Positions 36,057 to 45,634 of a stretch of DNA of 64,000 nucleotides are shown piece by piece. Position numbers and translations under genes: made by a program. The notes under the pieces are model-generated. The model was not told the origin of the DNA and ran no database searches. It saw nothing but the letters and a program-made list of their open reading frames with translations. Every line of letters starts with the position of its first letter. The stretch's first letter is position 1. Location of the stretch: positions 1 to 64,000 of the forward strand of contig CAZYZX010000011.1 of the NCBI GenBank assembly GCA_964652025.1, written 5' to 3'. The DNA comes from JAEXOD01 sp964652025 (GTDB taxonomy: Bacteria > Bacteroidota > Ignavibacteria > Ignavibacteriales > Melioribacteraceae).

Positions 36057-37877
36057 ATGAAAACATTAAAATTGTTTTTAATAGTTGTTTTATCCAATGT
36101 TTTATTAATAGCACAAGAAGAAAAAGTTTATAATTCACCGGAAATAGTTATTACGGGAAGCAAAGTGCCTACGCCTATTATTCAGCTTAACCGTAGCGCA
36201 CAAATAATTACTCAAAAAGAAATTCGCGAGTTATCTGTTATTTCTTTGCCTGAATTATTAAATTATGCTTTAGGTGTAGACGTAAAACAGCGCGGCGCTT
36301 ACGACGTTCAATCGGATATTAGCATTAGAGGTGGCTCGTTTGAACAAACTTTAATTTTATTAAATGGAATTAAACTAAACGACCCCCAAACAGGGCATCA
36401 CAATATGAATATTCCTATAAGTTTAAACGATATTGAGCGTATAGAAATTTTACGCGGTGCAGGGTCTTCTATTCATGGCGCTAATGCTTTAACAGGTGTT
36501 ATAAATATTATTACAAAACAAAATAGTTTTAATTCATTTTCTAGTCAAGTTTCTTATGGTTCCTTTGGCTTTTATAATTTAGAATTTAACACTAACATAA
36601 ATACCGGTATATTACACAATGCTTTTACTATTTCTAAAAGCCACTCTAACGGTTACATTCACAATACAAATTTTGATAACATTAAAGTTAATTATTCCCC
36701 ACGTATTGTATTGCAAAATGGGGTTATTAATTTCCTAGCCGGTTACCAAGATAAAAAATTTGGCGCAAATGGCTTTTATTCAGATAAATATCCTAACCAA
36801 TATGAGGAAACTAAAACCACTTTATTTGCTATTAATTCAGATTTTGCTTTTAATAACTTTAATATTTCACCTAAAATATCTTATAGAAAACATAAAGATT
36901 TTTATTTGTTAGATTACTTACGCCCATCATTTTATAAAAACAATCACCAAACAGATTCTTATAATTTTCAGTTAGAAGCAAATAATAAAAATATATTGGG
37001 CGTTACTGCTATTGGTGTAGAGTATGGAATAGATAAAATTAATAGCAGCAATTTAGGAAATCACCAACGTAATAAATATGGATTTTCCCTTGAACAAAAA
37101 AGTGAATTATTAAAAGCCGTAGATGTTTCTTTTGGTGGCTATTTATATAAATACGATACATTTGGATATAAATTTATTCCCGCAATTAATATAGGTATTA
37201 ATATAACAGATAACTTACGCTTTATTAGCAGCTATGGAAAATCTTTTAGGTTACCTACTTTTACAGAGCTATATTATTCATCACCAGCTCAAGTAGGTAA
37301 TCCACTTTTGCACCCAGAAGAAACTTGGTCTGTAGAATCAGGTATCAAATATAATTCCCATCTAATTAATTCCCAATTATCATTATATTTTAGAGAAGGG
37401 ACTAATTTAATAGATTGGGCAAAACAAAACGTAAACGATAAATGGAAAGCAGAAAATATAGCCAAGCTTAGAACTTATGGTGTGGAATATTCTATTTCTG
37501 CAGCATTAGATAAAATCATTCCCCAATCATTTGTTAATACGGTATCGTTTGGTTATTCTTATATTTACATAAATAATAATCAAATTAATTATATCTCAAA
37601 ATATGTTTTAGAACACTTAAAGAACCAATTTACACTAAACCTATTTAACACATTCCCCTTAGATATAAAAAACGCCGTAAGTATGAGGTATGACCAAAGA
37701 ATTAATACCGCAGGATACTTTATTTGTGATACAAAATTTTCTAAGCAGATAAATAATTTTGAACTAAGTTTTTCTATTAATAATATTTTTAATAGATATT
37801 ATAAGGATTTTAATAATATTCCTCTACCTGGAATAAATTTTATTGGAGAATTGAGATATTCATTAACCGAAAAATAA
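36057..37877 (+). CDS. TonB-dependent receptor, BtuB/vitamin or metal type
   Basis: A 606-residue outer-membrane receptor. Signal peptide to about residue 20. The N-terminus has a TonB-box-like stretch (EIVITGSKVP). The plug (about 45-150) includes QKEIRELSVISLPELLNYA, SDISIRGGSFEQTL and the ILRGAGSSIHGANALTGVIN signature. The rest is a 22-strand barrel. Length is close to BtuB (about 600). Cargo is not known: BtuB-like receptors carry cobalamin, other vitamins or metal complexes. Behind the leader at 35854-36056. No transport genes adjoin it. Confidence 0.9.
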   Translation: MKTLKLFLIVVLSNVLLIAQEEKVYNSPEIVITGSKVPTPIIQLNRSAQIITQKEIRELSVISLPELLNYALGVDVKQRGAYDVQSDISIRGGSFEQTLILLNGIKLNDPQTGHHNMNIPISLNDIERIEILRGAGSSIHGANALTGVINIITKQNSFNSFSSQVSYGSFGFYNLEFNTNINTGILHNAFTISKSHSNGYIHNTNFDNIKVNYSPRIVLQNGVINFLAGYQDKKFGANGFYSDKYPNQYEETKTTLFAINSDFAFNNFNISPKISYRKHKDFYLLDYLRPSFYKNNHQTDSYNFQLEANNKNILGVTAIGVEYGIDKINSSNLGNHQRNKYGFSLEQKSELLKAVDVSFGGYLYKYDTFGYKFIPAINIGINITDNLRFISSYGKSFRLPTFTELYYSSPAQVGNPLLHPEETWSVESGIKYNSHLINSQLSLYFREGTNLIDWAKQNVNDKWKAENIAKLRTYGVEYSISAALDKIIPQSFVNTVSFGYSYIYINNNQINYISKYVLEHLKNQFTLNLFNTFPLDIKNAVSMRYDQRINTAGYFICDTKFSKQINNFELSFSINNIFNRYYKDFNNIPLPGINFIGELRYSLTEK

Positions 37878-37880
37878 AAG

Positions 37881-37898
37881 TGGGGCAAAATAGCCCCA
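37881..37898. terminator. Short hairpin between convergent genes
   Basis: TGGGGC (37881-37886) pairs with GCCCCA (37893-37898). The T-rich part after it is weak, so this may be only a weak terminator. Confidence 0.5.
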
Positions 37899-37899
37899 A

Positions 37900-38763
37900 T
37901 TATTTTATTAATTTTACACGTCTGTATCCATCCGCATTTTTCCAATGGTCGTTATAAGCTTCTGGCAAAACATAAACTGAGCCAAAAAAGTTGTCCCTTG
38001 TTTTTGGGTTTTCATCAATTCCATCGTTATCGCAATAAGCTAAAGAAAGCCCCATGCACTTATTAGCAAGTAATTTTACTCGGCTATTTTCTGGTTCATT
38101 GTGTTTATATTTATCGGAATATACTTTAAGCGAAAACTCCCAATAATAATCATCACCAATTCTTTTAACTTTGTACTTATCAAAATGGTTTTTATAATCA
38201 ATAATAAAATAATTCTCCCAACTAATACCCTCAAGATCGCAATCTGCATATAAATCTACAGTTTCACCATCACTAGGCTTATTAATTACCATATGATGTG
38301 TAAATGCATTAACACTATTGCTACCCCATTTATCAACTTCATCAACACTGTTAAAAACATGCAAACCACCAGATAAATCTTCATCTATAAATACTTCTAA
38401 AATATCAAAATCTGGATAGTTTTTGCCAACTAGTGGATTTGGGTCATATTTGTATCCATCTACAAATACATCATCATGCGTTTTAACTATAAAATAAAGC
38501 AAATTTGTTTTTTCATTCCAACAAATTTTGTAAAAACCGGAAAAGTCACTTTCACAAATTGTTTCGCCATAATTCATCCATACTTGGTCTATAGGTTGCC
38601 AAGTAAGCTCTTTCCAAATTTCATCATCAGCATTACCATCAATAATTGGAATAGCTTTGCATTCCTTAATAAATAATGTATCTGTGTATTTAACAGAATT
38701 AATATTTTGGGCATTAATTATAATACTAAAAAATAAAATTGTAATTATAAGTTTCATGTTCAC
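37900..38763 (-). CDS. Secreted CBM9-like sugar-binding domain protein
   Basis: A 287-residue protein with a signal peptide (MNMKLIITILFFSIIINAQ). The mature chain resembles the family-9 carbohydrate-binding fold seen in Bacteroidota: IPIIDGNADDEIWKELTWQP, then LYFIVKTHDDVF, then FDILEVFIDEDLSGGLHVFN. CBM9-like domains bind the reducing ends of sugar chains, although distant members bind other ligands or form parts of enzymes. There is no catalytic domain. No T9SS tail. Single gene. Confidence 0.8.
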   Translation of the reverse strand: MNMKLIITILFFSIIINAQNINSVKYTDTLFIKECKAIPIIDGNADDEIWKELTWQPIDQVWMNYGETICESDFSGFYKICWNEKTNLLYFIVKTHDDVFVDGYKYDPNPLVGKNYPDFDILEVFIDEDLSGGLHVFNSVDEVDKWGSNSVNAFTHHMVINKPSDGETVDLYADCDLEGISWENYFIIDYKNHFDKYKVKRIGDDYYWEFSLKVYSDKYKHNEPENSRVKLLANKCMGLSLAYCDNDGIDENPKTRDNFFGSVYVLPEAYNDHWKNADGYRRVKLIK

Positions 38764-38930
38764 CTCTTATAAACAAAATAAAATATCAAAAAATATGCCC
38801 ATAAAAAAAAGTGGGGAAAGCAGTTTTTTTTTAATAAAAAATTATTAAAGTAATAATGCTTTTATATAAAAATAATAATCTTACTTATATTAAAGTAGAT
38901 TAGTAATATAATTAATGGTGAGGAATAAAA

Positions 38931-38956
38931 AAACCTTAGCTAACAGCTAAGGTTTT
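38931..38956 (-). terminator. Intrinsic terminator of rpsT
   Basis: AAACCTTAGC (38931-38940) pairs with GCTAAGGTTT (38946-38955), loop TAACA; the minus strand continues as T-run TTTTTTT. The remainder of the 38764-38981 gap shows no gene. Confidence 0.8.
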
Positions 38957-38981
38957 ATCGCTTAATAAATAATTTACAAAA

Positions 38982-39248
38982 CTATTTTGCGTTTGCTAAT
39001 ACAGAGTTCACGTATCTTGTTAAAGCAGATTTTTTACGTGCTGCAGTATTTTTGTGCATTCTACCTTTACTAACCATTTTATCTAATGCAGATACTGCTT
39101 CTTTGTAATATTTTTCTAAATTTTCTTTTTCTTCTGTGCTAAATACTTTTTTGTTTAAAGTCTTTATTTTAGATAAAGCAGCTTTATTTCTGGCACGTTT
39201 TGTTTCGCTTGCTCTTGCACGTTTTTCTGCTGACTTATGTTGAGCCAT
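38982..39248 (-). CDS. rpsT: 30S ribosomal protein S20
   Basis: A basic 88-residue helical ribosomal protein that binds 16S rRNA. Family landmarks: MAQHKSAEKRARASETKRAR at the start and the C-terminal KGRMHKNTAARKKSALTRYVN. A clear promoter (39281-39311), AGGGAAGAA ribosome site and terminator make a complete single-gene unit. Confidence 0.97.
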   Translation of the reverse strand: MAQHKSAEKRARASETKRARNKAALSKIKTLNKKVFSTEEKENLEKYYKEAVSALDKMVSKGRMHKNTAARKKSALTRYVNSVLANAK

Positions 39249-39280
39249 TTTTCTTCCCTAATTTTTATATTCATAGTCTA

Positions 39281-39311
39281 CAAATATAATTTATTTTTTA
39301 TTTTAAGTCAA
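39281..39311 (-). promoter_or_regulatory. Predicted rpsT promoter
   Basis: Minus strand: TTG (39309-39311; TTGACT), 20 bases, TATATTTG (39281-39288), a perfect TAnnTTTG. Being in front of a ribosomal protein gene, it is good support for the promoter model used here. Confidence 0.65.
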
Positions 39312-39341
39312 ATAAACAATTAAACTTAAGTTATTTTTTTC

Positions 39342-40607
39342 CTATTCGGTCTTTAGCCAAACATAAACCTCTTTCCAAGTGGGTTTTTTACCTGTTAATA
39401 AAATACCAATTCTATATAATTTACCAGCAAATGGAAATATTAACGCTAAAACAACTAAATCTAAAGCTAATGAAAGAACAAATTGCCACAAAGGAACATC
39501 TATTAAAGTAAACCGTGCAGGCATTACAATTATAGATGCAAATGGAACTATAGAGGCTATTGTTGCTAAAGGATTGGCTGGGTTATTTGTTAAAGAAAGC
39601 GATATAAAAAATGGAATCATTATTAACAATGTTACGGGCCAAATGCTAGATTGCGCATCTTGGTCATTATCGAATAAAGCACCAATTGATGCAAATAAAC
39701 TTAAATAAGTTAATAATCCAATTAAAAAGTTTATGAAAAAGTAAAATATTTGCCAACCATTTAAGTTAAAGGTAAGCTCTTTTGGTAGTGTAAACCAAGT
39801 AGTAGTTATTATTAATATTATTGGGGATAGCCATATAAACATTTGTGCTAATCCGGTAATAGCTGAACCTAATATTTTACCAACCATTAATTCTTTACTA
39901 CTTATTGAAGATAAAATAATCTCGACTATTCTATTATTTTTTTCCTCCACTACTGCCCGCATCATTAACTGCCCAAGTAATAATAAGCTAATATAAAGCA
40001 AAAAGGTGAATAAAAACGATATTACTGAATTTCCATAACCTTCTTCTTGTGCTTTGTTTTCCTCTGTAACCCTTAATCCATAAAAATCTACACCCATTCT
40101 TACAAAGTCTATCTCTTCGGTAGTTAATTCTTTTCCTTCAAAATATAATTCCACAAAAACTTGATTTAATGGGTCTTTTAACTTAGAAAAAAGAGGATTA
40201 TTAATTGGATTTTTAGAATAAAATTGTACCTGCTTATTAACCAATGCACTATCGGGTATATAAATAATATTCAGCTTGCTATCATTTAATAATTTTGGTT
40301 TTATTTCAGTATAATAATTATCAAACTCCTCTTTAGTTTTATTCAAATAGTTAATTTTATAATATCCACTTTTTACAAATGGCAAGTTATCTATTTTAGC
40401 TTTAACTTTATCACCAAGTTTTGCACTTTCGGTAATTATAGTAATTTTGGTTCCTTCATCGCCATCTATGCTTAAAAATAAAGATTGCATACCAATTGAT
40501 AAAAGCATTATACCAGGAATTAATAGCGTCATAAAAACAAAAGTTTTAGAATATAATTTATCTTTTAATTCCCTTTTTATAACTGTAATTATATTATTAA
40601 TTTTCAT
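39342..40607 (-). CDS. ABC transporter permease, NatB/ABC-2 type
   Basis: A 421-residue membrane protein. After one N-terminal helix (about 22-42) there is a large extracytoplasmic domain (about 43-190). Five more membrane helices follow (about 196-400), including VISFLFTFLLYISLLLLGQL and the ABC-2 motif VVEEKNNRIVEIILSS. It matches NatB-type sodium or drug exporter permeases. Start two bases after the NatA-type ATPase gene stop. The substrate (sodium, drug or peptide) cannot be determined. Confidence 0.88.
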   Translation of the reverse strand: MKINNIITVIKRELKDKLYSKTFVFMTLLIPGIMLLSIGMQSLFLSIDGDEGTKITIITESAKLGDKVKAKIDNLPFVKSGYYKINYLNKTKEEFDNYYTEIKPKLLNDSKLNIIYIPDSALVNKQVQFYSKNPINNPLFSKLKDPLNQVFVELYFEGKELTTEEIDFVRMGVDFYGLRVTEENKAQEEGYGNSVISFLFTFLLYISLLLLGQLMMRAVVEEKNNRIVEIILSSISSKELMVGKILGSAITGLAQMFIWLSPIILIITTTWFTLPKELTFNLNGWQIFYFFINFLIGLLTYLSLFASIGALFDNDQDAQSSIWPVTLLIMIPFFISLSLTNNPANPLATIASIVPFASIIVMPARFTLIDVPLWQFVLSLALDLVVLALIFPFAGKLYRIGILLTGKKPTWKEVYVWLKTE

Positions 40608-40609
40608 AA

Positions 40610-41530
40610 TTATCCCTCCTTTTCCTCATTAATTTCTTTACCCGCAAGCGAAACAAATATTTCGTGAAGGGATATTGAATTTGCATCAAACTTAGTTAGT
40701 TTTATATCACGTTCTACTAAAGTTTTAAGCAGTTTTTGTGTATCATATTCGTTTCTTACTTTAACACTAACATCATTACCAGTAACAACAAATTTTTCTA
40801 CAAAATCTAAATCGGTTAAAAAGCTAATATCACCCAAAGCATTAATGGTAACATTTTTGTTAGAGTATTTTGCTTTAATATCTGTTATTGAACCATTTAA
40901 TATAATATTCCCCTTTTCAATCATAGCAATATTATCGCAAAGTCTTTCGGCAAAATCCATTAAATGGGTAGATAAAATAATAACCTTTCCATTTTGCTTC
41001 ATTTCTTTAATAATATCTGTCAATAGATTAGTGTTAACAGGGTCTAACCCGGAAAAAGGTTCATCTAAAATTAAAAACTCGGGGTCATGCAAAATTGAAG
41101 TTAAAAACTGTATTTTTTGTTGGTTCCCTTTAGATAAATCTTCAATCTTACTATTTGCTCTGTCCTTTAAATCAAACCTTTCTAAATATTCCATTGCTTT
41201 TTTAGTAATTTCTTTGCCAGATTTTCCTTTAAGTTCTGCAAAATAGATTAAAGTTTCTAAAACTTTCATTTTTTTATAAAGACCTCTTTCCTCTGGCAAA
41301 TACCCTACTTTGCTTTTAAATTCCTCACCTATTTTGTTGCCGCGCAAAAATATTTCCCCGCTATCTGGAGCATAAATATTCATAAGCATTCTAATAGTGG
41401 TTGTTTTACCCGCGCCATTCCGTCCAATTAATCCAAAAATAGAGTTTTCTGGAACATTAAATGAAATATTATTAACAGCTTTTACTGTTTTAAACGACTT
41501 TGATAAATTTGTAACTTCTAAAGCATTCAT
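40610..41530 (-). CDS. ABC transporter ATP-binding protein, NatA type
   Basis: A 306-residue ATPase. Walker A GRNGAGKT (36-43), signature LSKGNQQK and Walker B LILDEPFSGLDPVN, with the D-loop and H-loop (STHLMDFAE). The C-terminal extra domain (about 220-306) is typical of NatA/CcmA-like exporters. It is coupled to the permease gene two bases downstream. Confidence 0.92.
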   Translation of the reverse strand: MNALEVTNLSKSFKTVKAVNNISFNVPENSIFGLIGRNGAGKTTTIRMLMNIYAPDSGEIFLRGNKIGEEFKSKVGYLPEERGLYKKMKVLETLIYFAELKGKSGKEITKKAMEYLERFDLKDRANSKIEDLSKGNQQKIQFLTSILHDPEFLILDEPFSGLDPVNTNLLTDIIKEMKQNGKVIILSTHLMDFAERLCDNIAMIEKGNIILNGSITDIKAKYSNKNVTINALGDISFLTDLDFVEKFVVTGNDVSVKVRNEYDTQKLLKTLVERDIKLTKFDANSISLHEIFVSLAGKEINEEKEG

Positions 41531-41577
41531 TCCTAATCCAATTAGTTTTATATTTAGACGTTTAAATTAATAAAAAG

Positions 41578-42180
41578 TTAAATAAAGGAAATATTTTTTT
41601 CGAAAGCTAAATTGACCAATCTATCATATTCATTCTCATCAATTTCTATAGCATTAAACATTTTTAGGTGAGAATTCATAAGCTGTACGTCTAAAAAAAT
41701 ATATTCTTTAGCTTTAAGATGATTTACTAAATAAACTAATGCTGCTTTAGAAGCTTGCGATACTTTAGAAAACATAGATTCCCCAATAAACATCCCCAAA
41801 ATAGAAATGCCATACAAGCCACCAACCAACTGGTTATTTTCAAAAACTTCTACACTATGCACAACATTAAACGGGAATAATTTTCTATAAATATCTTTAA
41901 CTTCTTCACTAATCCAAGTTTCTTCTCTATTAGCGCACTTATTTATAACTTCCTCAGTGCAGGTATCTAAGCGATATTCAAAATTACTTTTTTCTAAAAA
42001 TTTTCTTAACGAGCGCGGATAATTAAATTTATCGAAGTATATTACTGCTCTTTTAACTGGCAAATACCAATTTAGCCCATCTCCATTATCCATAGGAAAA
42101 GCTCCATTGGCATAGTAATTTAAAATTTCTTGAGCTGTTTTAAATTCTTCATCCGATAACGAGTAGCTAGACCTGAGCAT
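41578..42180 (-). CDS. aat: Leucyl/phenylalanyl-tRNA-protein transferase
   Basis: A 200-residue GNAT-related aminoacyltransferase that adds Leu or Phe to proteins with N-terminal Arg or Lys, marking them for ClpAP. Landmarks: GAFPMDNGDGLNWYLP, ETWISEEVKDIYRKL, HSVEVFENNQLVGGLYG, FIGESMF, ASKAALVYL, and the catalytic D-x-Q in FLDVQLMNSHL. It is somewhat shorter than the E. coli enzyme (234). Its ATG abuts the stop of the CBS-domain gene. No clpS or clpA in this window. Confidence 0.88.
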   Translation of the reverse strand: MLRSSYSLSDEEFKTAQEILNYYANGAFPMDNGDGLNWYLPVKRAVIYFDKFNYPRSLRKFLEKSNFEYRLDTCTEEVINKCANREETWISEEVKDIYRKLFPFNVVHSVEVFENNQLVGGLYGISILGMFIGESMFSKVSQASKAALVYLVNHLKAKEYIFLDVQLMNSHLKMFNAIEIDENEYDRLVNLAFEKNISFI

Positions 42181-42609
42181 TTAAGCAGAATAAATATAAT
42201 TATTAAGCACCTCAATAGTCTCTTTCATAAAATTTCTATCTATTTCAAATAAGTCTCTTATACTAACAACACCAACTAGTTTATCATTATCTAACACTAA
42301 AATATGCCTTACTTTACTACTACTCATTTTCTTTAAACATAAATCGTAAGTATCATTAATATTTGCAACCGTAAGCTCTGTAGACATTACATCATCTATA
42401 ATAGTTGTTTTTATATCTCGGTCTTTTGCAATCACCCTTCTTACTAAATCCCTTTCAGAAAATACACCAACCAATCTGTTGGTATCATCTAATACTGGCA
42501 CTAAACCAAAATTGTGCTCTGCCATATACTTTACTACATCATAAATATTTGAACCGCTTCTAACGGTATATAGTTTTTTATTTGCAACCAAGTCTTTTAT
42601 TGTTTGCAT
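42181..42609 (-). CDS. CBS-domain pair protein
   Basis: A 142-residue protein consisting of two CBS domains (about 8-66 and 76-135). Features: GLVPVLDDTNRLVGVFSERD and ILVLDNDKLVGVVSIRDLFE. Such Bateman modules bind adenine nucleotides and regulate partners. It starts a minus operon with aat and probably the ABC exporter, under the promoter at 42654-42682. Confidence 0.92.
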   Translation of the reverse strand: MQTIKDLVANKKLYTVRSGSNIYDVVKYMAEHNFGLVPVLDDTNRLVGVFSERDLVRRVIAKDRDIKTTIIDDVMSTELTVANINDTYDLCLKKMSSSKVRHILVLDNDKLVGVVSIRDLFEIDRNFMKETIEVLNNYIYSA

Positions 42610-42653
42610 ATTTACCCCTTAGTTAAGTTAGATTTAATTGTATATAAAGTCTT

Positions 42654-42682
42654 ATTATAACATATTTTAAATTAAATTTCAA
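42654..42682 (-). promoter_or_regulatory. Predicted promoter of the CBS-aat operon
   Basis: Minus strand: TTGAAA (42677-42682), 17 bases, TATAAT (42654-42659), a near-consensus housekeeping promoter. Confidence 0.6.
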
Positions 42683-42772
42683 GATTTTTTTTAATAAATA
42701 ATAAAATTTTAATTCTTTAAAGAAACTATCTATTTACGTGATTTGTTAAGTAAATAAAATTAATAGAGTAAA

Positions 42773-44242
42773 ATGAAAACAGCAATAATAATAGGTAGTG
42801 GATTAGGCGGACTTGCTACAGCTTTAAGACTTAAACATAATGGTTACGATGTAACAATTTTAGAAAAGCATCAAACGCCCGGTGGTCGTTTAAACATTTT
42901 GCAACAAAATGGTTATAAATTCGATTTAGGTCCTTCTTTTATGAGTATGACCTATGAACTAGACGAATTATTTAATTACATAAATAAACCTAATCCAATA
43001 AAACTAAAAGAACTTGACCCATTATACAAAGTATTTTTTGAAAACGGAAAAAGACCTTACACAATTTGGAAAAACTTAGATAAACTTCAAGAAGAATTTA
43101 TAGATATAGAGCCTAATTTAAAATACAAGGTGGAAAAATATCTAAAACGTGCTGGTGAGTTTTTTCACGATACAGAGGATAAAGTTGTTAAAAGCAACTT
43201 TAATAGTATGCCAGAGTATTTGCTAAAATTAGCACGAGTTCCTTTTAAACATATTCCTTATCTCTTTAAAACTATGTGGGGGGAAGTAGATAGAACCTTT
43301 ACAAGCCATGAATTAAAGGTGATATTTTCACTCGTTGCTTTCTTTTTGGGCTCTACACCTTTCCAAACGCCAGCAATTTACTCCCTATTAAATTATACCG
43401 AATTAAAGCATAATGGCTATTGGATGGTTGAAGGTGGAATGTATAAAATGGTTGAAGAAATTGTTAAAATTTTACAAGAGGAAAATGTTAAATTAGTTTA
43501 TAATACAGAAGTAGTAAACGTAAAAACAAGCAACGGCAAAGTTGAAGCATTAATAGATAACCATGGCAAACAGTGGAAAGCTGATATTATTGTTTCCAAT
43601 AGCGATGCCGCTTGGTTTAGAGGAAAGTTATTAAATCGTAAAAAATTTAGTGAAGAAAAATTAGACAAAATGCATTGGACTTTAGCACCCTTTACCATTT
43701 ATCTTGGCGTTAAAGGAAAGCTAAAAAATTTGGATTACCACAATTACTTTTTAGGCAGCAACTTTAAAGGTTATGCTGATATGATTTTTACTTCTTCTAT
43801 TTCTCCACAAAAGCCATATTATTACGTTAATGTTTTAAGTAAGGCTGGTAACGGTTTTGCACCAGAGGGGAATGAAAGCGTATTTATTCTTTGCCCTGTG
43901 CCAGATTTACGCTTTAAACCAGATTGGAGTGATAAAGAAGAGCTTGCAAATAATATTATTAATGACTTATCTAATCGCATTGATTATAATTTAGCAGAAA
44001 ATATTGAATACAAAAAAATACTTTCTCCATTAGATTGGCAAAATACATTAAATTTATATCGTGGTAGTGGATTAGGACTTGCCCATGATATAAATCAAGT
44101 TGGGGCATTTAGACCTAAAAACAAAGATGAAGAATTAAGCAATCTTTATTACGTTGGTGCTTCTACTACACCGGGTACAGGATTGCCGATGGTAATTATT
44201 AGTTCTAAATTAGTAACAGAGAGGATTTTAAATGAACACTGA
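42773..44242 (+). CDS. crtI: Phytoene desaturase family protein
   Basis: A 489-residue FAD-dependent carotenoid desaturase. N-terminal FAD motif IIGSGLGGLATALRLKHNG and GGRLNILQQNGYKFDLGPS. The C-terminal family signature is YYVGASTTPGTGLPMVIIS. It introduces double bases into phytoene on the way to lycopene (or a shorter product). First gene of a plus-strand carotenoid operon. Overlaps crtB by 11 bases. Confidence 0.92.
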   Translation: MKTAIIIGSGLGGLATALRLKHNGYDVTILEKHQTPGGRLNILQQNGYKFDLGPSFMSMTYELDELFNYINKPNPIKLKELDPLYKVFFENGKRPYTIWKNLDKLQEEFIDIEPNLKYKVEKYLKRAGEFFHDTEDKVVKSNFNSMPEYLLKLARVPFKHIPYLFKTMWGEVDRTFTSHELKVIFSLVAFFLGSTPFQTPAIYSLLNYTELKHNGYWMVEGGMYKMVEEIVKILQEENVKLVYNTEVVNVKTSNGKVEALIDNHGKQWKADIIVSNSDAAWFRGKLLNRKKFSEEKLDKMHWTLAPFTIYLGVKGKLKNLDYHNYFLGSNFKGYADMIFTSSISPQKPYYYVNVLSKAGNGFAPEGNESVFILCPVPDLRFKPDWSDKEELANNIINDLSNRIDYNLAENIEYKKILSPLDWQNTLNLYRGSGLGLAHDINQVGAFRPKNKDEELSNLYYVGASTTPGTGLPMVIISSKLVTERILNEH

Positions 44243-45059
44243 AGATTTTAATAAACTTTCCTTCAAATTAAGTAAAAAATTAACTAATGCTTATAGCACG
44301 TCTTTTAGCTTAGGCATTAAACTATTTGCTAAAAAATATCGAGATCCAATTTATGGCATTTATGGATTTGTGCGCGTAGCTGATGAAATTGTAGATACTT
44401 TCCACGGCTACGATAAAAAAACACTGATGCAAAAATTTAGAGAAGATACTTTTTTAGCAATTGAACAAAAAATTTCTACCAATCCAATTTTAAATGCTTT
44501 CCAAAAGGTGGTTAATCAATATCATATTGAATATGAATTAATAGATGCCTTTTTACATAGCATGGAAATGGATTTAACAGAAAACCATTACGATAGAGTT
44601 AATTATGATAAATATATTTATGGCAGTGCAGAAGTGGTTGGGTTAATGTGCTTACGTGTTTTTACAGAAAATGACAAAGCACTTTATGAAGATTTAAAAT
44701 TTGCTGCTAAACAGCTTGGCTCTGCTTTCCAAAAAGTAAACTTTTTGCGCGATATTAAAAGCGACTTAGATGAGCGCGGAAGAATTTATCTACCCGGTAT
44801 TGATAAAGAAATTTATATTACTAACGAAAGCAAGCGTATGCTTGAAGAAGAAGTTAAAAAAGAATTTGCAGATGCCTTAGTTGGTATTAAAAAATTGCCC
44901 AAAGGTGTTAGAACTGGTGTTTATACTGCTTATTTATATTACAACACCTTATTTATTAAAATAACTAAACTACACATAGAGCAACTTAAAAAAGAAAGAG
45001 TTAGAGTTCCAGATTATAAAAAAGTTCTTTTAATGTTACGTGCATTTGTTAGCTTATAG
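44232..45059 (+). CDS. crtB: Phytoene synthase
   Basis: A 275-residue squalene/phytoene synthase joining two geranylgeranyl diphosphates. Two Asp-rich metal motifs are visible: RVADEIVDTFHG near residue 52 and FLRDIKSDLDERGRIYLP near residue 173. YSTSFSLG is the conserved N-terminal stretch. It overlaps crtI by 11 bases and lies five bases before an unknown gene in the same operon. Confidence 0.95.
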   Translation: MNTEDFNKLSFKLSKKLTNAYSTSFSLGIKLFAKKYRDPIYGIYGFVRVADEIVDTFHGYDKKTLMQKFREDTFLAIEQKISTNPILNAFQKVVNQYHIEYELIDAFLHSMEMDLTENHYDRVNYDKYIYGSAEVVGLMCLRVFTENDKALYEDLKFAAKQLGSAFQKVNFLRDIKSDLDERGRIYLPGIDKEIYITNESKRMLEEEVKKEFADALVGIKKLPKGVRTGVYTAYLYYNTLFIKITKLHIEQLKKERVRVPDYKKVLLMLRAFVSL

Positions 45060-45064
45060 TATTT

Positions 45065-45634
45065 ATGAAAACTTTTACTTTTATTTTTATTTTTCAATTA
45101 ACACTATTTACTAATTTATTAGCTAATATAAACATTAGTAATAACGATTTAAATTTTTTAAGAAATACTTATTACTCTGCTGTTGAAAATAAAGATGACA
45201 TAGATAAACTATATAATTTTATAGTTAGCAAGTTTGGGAAAAGCACAAAAGATTACCCACCAATAATAATTTCTTACATGGCGGGTATTGAAGCATTAAA
45301 AAGTAAACACGCTTTTTGGATTACAACAAAATACGATTACTTTTTAAAAGCTATGGACCTTTTTGAAAAAGCTATTGCACTAGAGCCCAATAATTTAGAG
45401 ATCCGTTTTATGCGATTTTCTGTCTTGCATTATGTACCTTCTATTTTAGGATATAGCTCAGAAAGAGATGAGGATTTATTAGCAATTTATAATCTACTTT
45501 CTAAAAAAAATTATTCCTCAGTTCCTAAGGATATACAATTGGGCATGGTACAGTTTTTATTAGATAGCGATCGCTTATCCCAAAAGCAATTTTTTGAACT
45601 TAATAAAATTAAAATTGAGCTTGCTAATTTATGA
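45065..45634 (+). CDS. Unknown exported protein in the carotenoid operon
   Basis: I do not recognise this 189-residue protein. It has a signal peptide (MKTFTFIFIFQLTLFTNLLA) and a helical body (YLFEKAIALEPNNLEIRFMRF, a single TPR-like segment), followed by LHYVPSILGYSSERDEDLLA. It is embedded in the crt operon: five bases after crtB, and its stop overlaps the cyclase start (ATGA). The position suggests a carotenoid-related role, perhaps in a membrane or periplasmic step, but nothing in the sequence proves it. Confidence 0.7.
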   Translation: MKTFTFIFIFQLTLFTNLLANINISNNDLNFLRNTYYSAVENKDDIDKLYNFIVSKFGKSTKDYPPIIISYMAGIEALKSKHAFWITTKYDYFLKAMDLFEKAIALEPNNLEIRFMRFSVLHYVPSILGYSSERDEDLLAIYNLLSKKNYSSVPKDIQLGMVQFLLDSDRLSQKQFFELNKIKIELANL